Origin: Sphingomonas chungangi
GTDB taxonomy: Bacteria; Pseudomonadota; Alphaproteobacteria; Sphingomonadales; Sphingomonadaceae
DNA length: 64,000 bases
Reading direction: 5' to 3'
Assembly (NCBI RefSeq): GCF_013778325.1
Contig: NZ_JACEIB010000001.1
Coordinates: forward strand, 496,001 to 560,000
Part shown: piece after piece, positions 62,734 to 64,000 of the stretch
Layout of the letters: each line of letters starts with the position of its first letter
Position numbering within the stretch: position 1 is the first letter of the stretch
Program-made: the position numbers and the translations under genes
The notes under the pieces: generated by a model
What the model saw: only the letters and a program-made list of their open reading frames with translations
What the model was told of the DNA's origin: nothing
The model's database searches: none

Positions 62734-63200
62734 TCCGATCGCCCCAAGGATGACCGCCTGCGGACCAGCACCGTACGGCGGGCCGACGCGATCGTTTCTC
62801 CGCGCTGATTGATGCCTTCGTGAAAGAATTCAATCTCGCCCACGCTCTCGTCTTGAGGGCGGGGGCGGGCGGCGTTCACCGTCGTTCTCGAATAGAGCGT
62901 GTCCTGGGCGAAGGTCGGCTTCGGAAAGTCGATCTCGTCCAATCCCAGCACGTCGAGCAGCGTGCCGTGGGTCAGGGCGGCGCTGGACTGGCCGATCACG
63001 ATGCTCAGCGTGTACATGCTGTTGAACAGCGGCTTTCCATAGAGGCCATTGCGCTCCGCGAAATCGATATTGCTGTGCAACGGCTGCGTGTTCAGCGTCA
63101 TGCACGAATACCAGATATTGTCGAATTGGGTGACGGAGCGCCCGCCGTCATGGTCGTAACGCCTGCCGACCTCGAAATCCTCGAACATCAAGCCCGGCAT
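62730..63200 (-). CDS. MaoC-family hydratase 1
   Basis: A 156-residue hot-dog-fold protein. It has MFEDFEVGRRYDHDGGRSVTQFD, then HSNIDFAERN and GKPLFNSMYTLSIVIGQS, and the late TLYSRTTV and SVGEIEFFHEGINQRGE. It resembles single-domain relatives of mesaconyl-CoA hydratase. It pairs with a second, similar MaoC gene 41 bases away; the two may form a heteromer. Confidence 0.88.
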   Translation of the reverse strand: MPGLMFEDFEVGRRYDHDGGRSVTQFDNIWYSCMTLNTQPLHSNIDFAERNGLYGKPLFNSMYTLSIVIGQSSAALTHGTLLDVLGLDEIDFPKPTFAQDTLYSRTTVNAARPRPQDESVGEIEFFHEGINQRGETIASARRTVLVRRRSSLGRSE

Positions 63201-63241
63201 CGTCTGTCCTCCCGATATGCTCTAGCGGTTCGCGGCATCGT

Positions 63242-63712
63242 TCAGGCCTTCACCGACTTGTAGGCGCGGGTCACCATCATGCCCCGCCGGGTGCATCGCG
63301 CCACGATCTCGTCGCGCTGGTTGAGGCCATCGTGCAGGAAATCGACGATGCCGCGATCCGGTTTGGTCGAGCTGGCCCGCTTGCCGAGGATCGTCGTGAC
63401 GCCGCGCAGCGTGTCGCCGGGGAACACGGGATGGGGAAAGGACACGCCTCCCATGCTGAGATTGCCCAGCGTCGTGCCGAGCGTCAATTCGGTGACCTGC
63501 ACTCCCATGATCAGCGACAATACGTAGAGCGGGTGTATCTGCACACGGCCGTGAGGGGAATTCTTCGCCGCCCAGGCCTCGCTCAGATAGCGCGGTTCGG
63601 TATCCATGCACATGCAGGCATATTGGATCGAATCCGCGAGCGTCACCGTCCGCTCGGCCTCGTGCGGATAGACCGCGCCCTCCTCGAAATCCTCGAAATA
63701 CAGCCCTGCCAT
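63242..63712 (-). CDS. MaoC-family hydratase 2
   Basis: A 156-residue hot-dog protein clearly related in plan to the neighbouring MaoC gene (LYFEDFEEGAVYPHEAERTVTLADSIQYA ... GRVQIHPLYVLSLIMGVQV ... GDTLRGVTTIL ... DFLHDGLNQRDEIVA). The pair differs strongly in the central residues, so one may be catalytic and the other structural. It likely hydrates an enoyl-CoA made by the adjoining acyl-CoA dehydrogenase. Confidence 0.88.
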   Translation of the reverse strand: MAGLYFEDFEEGAVYPHEAERTVTLADSIQYACMCMDTEPRYLSEAWAAKNSPHGRVQIHPLYVLSLIMGVQVTELTLGTTLGNLSMGGVSFPHPVFPGDTLRGVTTILGKRASSTKPDRGIVDFLHDGLNQRDEIVARCTRRGMMVTRAYKSVKA

Positions 63713-63736
63713 ATCGCAATCTCCGTTGCCCGTGGC

Positions 63737-64000
63737 CTAATAGGACTTGGGGAGCCCCAGCACCCGCTCTGCAATGTGCGAAAGGATAAGTGGGCCCGTG
63801 ATCGGCGTGATCCGCAGGACCTGGACCTCGCGCAAATAGCGCTCGACGTGATATTCCTGGGCGTAACCCATGCCGCCATGGGTGAGGATCGCCTGCTCGC
63901 ACGCCTCGAAACCGGCTTCCGCAGCCAGCCATTTGGCAGCGTTGGCCTCGATGCCCGCGGGCTTGCCCGAATCGTAGAGCGATGCGGCCTTGTAGGCCAT
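63737..64000 (-). CDS. Acyl-CoA dehydrogenase, C-terminal part (runs off window)
   Basis: The last 87 codons of an acyl-CoA dehydrogenase. It has AAKWLAAEAGFEACEQAILTHGGMGYAQEYHVERYLREVQV and a final PITGPLILSHIAERVLGLPKSY; the GGMGY...VERYLREV stretch binds FAD/substrate in this family. The gene starts beyond 64000. It would give the enoyl-CoA substrate for the two MaoC proteins. Confidence 0.92.
   Translation of the reverse strand: MAYKAASLYDSGKPAGIEANAAKWLAAEAGFEACEQAILTHGGMGYAQEYHVERYLREVQVLRITPITGPLILSHIAERVLGLPKSY

Overview
The window is GC-rich, densely packed chromosomal DNA from an alphaproteobacterium, most likely a Sphingomonas-type member of the Sphingomonadales. Support for this comes from a complete RcGTA-like gene transfer agent cluster with DUF6127 and DUF2793 accessory genes, DUF6456, UPF0262 and DUF2849 proteins, many ATGA/GTGA start-stop overlaps, and three intergenic inverted repeats of a kind I associate with sphingomonad genomes. 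No plasmid, integrase, transposase or CRISPR array was found.

Layout. 1-5.8 kb: end of a flagellar export/filament operon (fliP, fliQ, fliR, flhB, a small unknown gene, fliD, fliS). 5.9-10.4 kb: an accessory stretch around tRNA-Val(TAC). It holds a winged-helix protein, a membrane-anchored GH24 lysozyme, an XRE regulator divergent from a DUF6456 gene, and a membrane-anchored receiver protein. Two start-proximal GAAC-N7-GAAC sites suggest SOS control of two of these genes. 10.4-16.8 kb: AMP nucleosidase, ferredoxin-NADP reductase, a PDZ/7TM/GAF-like membrane protein and an ABC-F ATPase.

16.9-31.2 kb: a contiguous gene transfer agent (domesticated phage) structural cluster, from terminases through portal, protease and capsid to tail, hub and tail tip. 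It has a structured leader, a strong terminator directly behind the capsid gene, a g12 protein fused to a large glycosidase-like domain, and a g15 protein that seems to lack its usual TIM barrel. 31.4-46.5 kb: mostly housekeeping genes (OmpA-type porin, ThpR, BI-1 protein, GST, proline iminopeptidase, a sugar oxidoreductase/LacI/ROK kinase set, leuCD, enoyl-CoA hydratase, ilvD, cdd, UPF0262, dnaB).

46.5-55.7 kb: on the minus strand, an assimilatory sulfate-reduction operon (cobA, DUF2849, cysI, DUF934, cysH), then astD with a metallo-hydrolase lipoprotein, then selO; a hydrolase gene runs divergently. 55.8-57.2 kb: a decaying locus with an internally deleted alpha/beta hydrolase, a frameshifted DUF1348 gene and a beheaded LysR gene. 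57.6-64 kb: a CoA-thioester catabolic cluster (GntR regulator, CaiB-type CoA transferase, hydrolase, MFS importer, 3-hydroxyisobutyrate-dehydrogenase-like enzyme, two MaoC hydratases, acyl-CoA dehydrogenase) that runs off the window edge.

The most unusual material is the architecture and regulation of the gene transfer agent cluster and the membrane-anchored lysozyme/receiver islet next to tRNA-Val. All assignments come from reading the sequence and recognising families. No database search was run.
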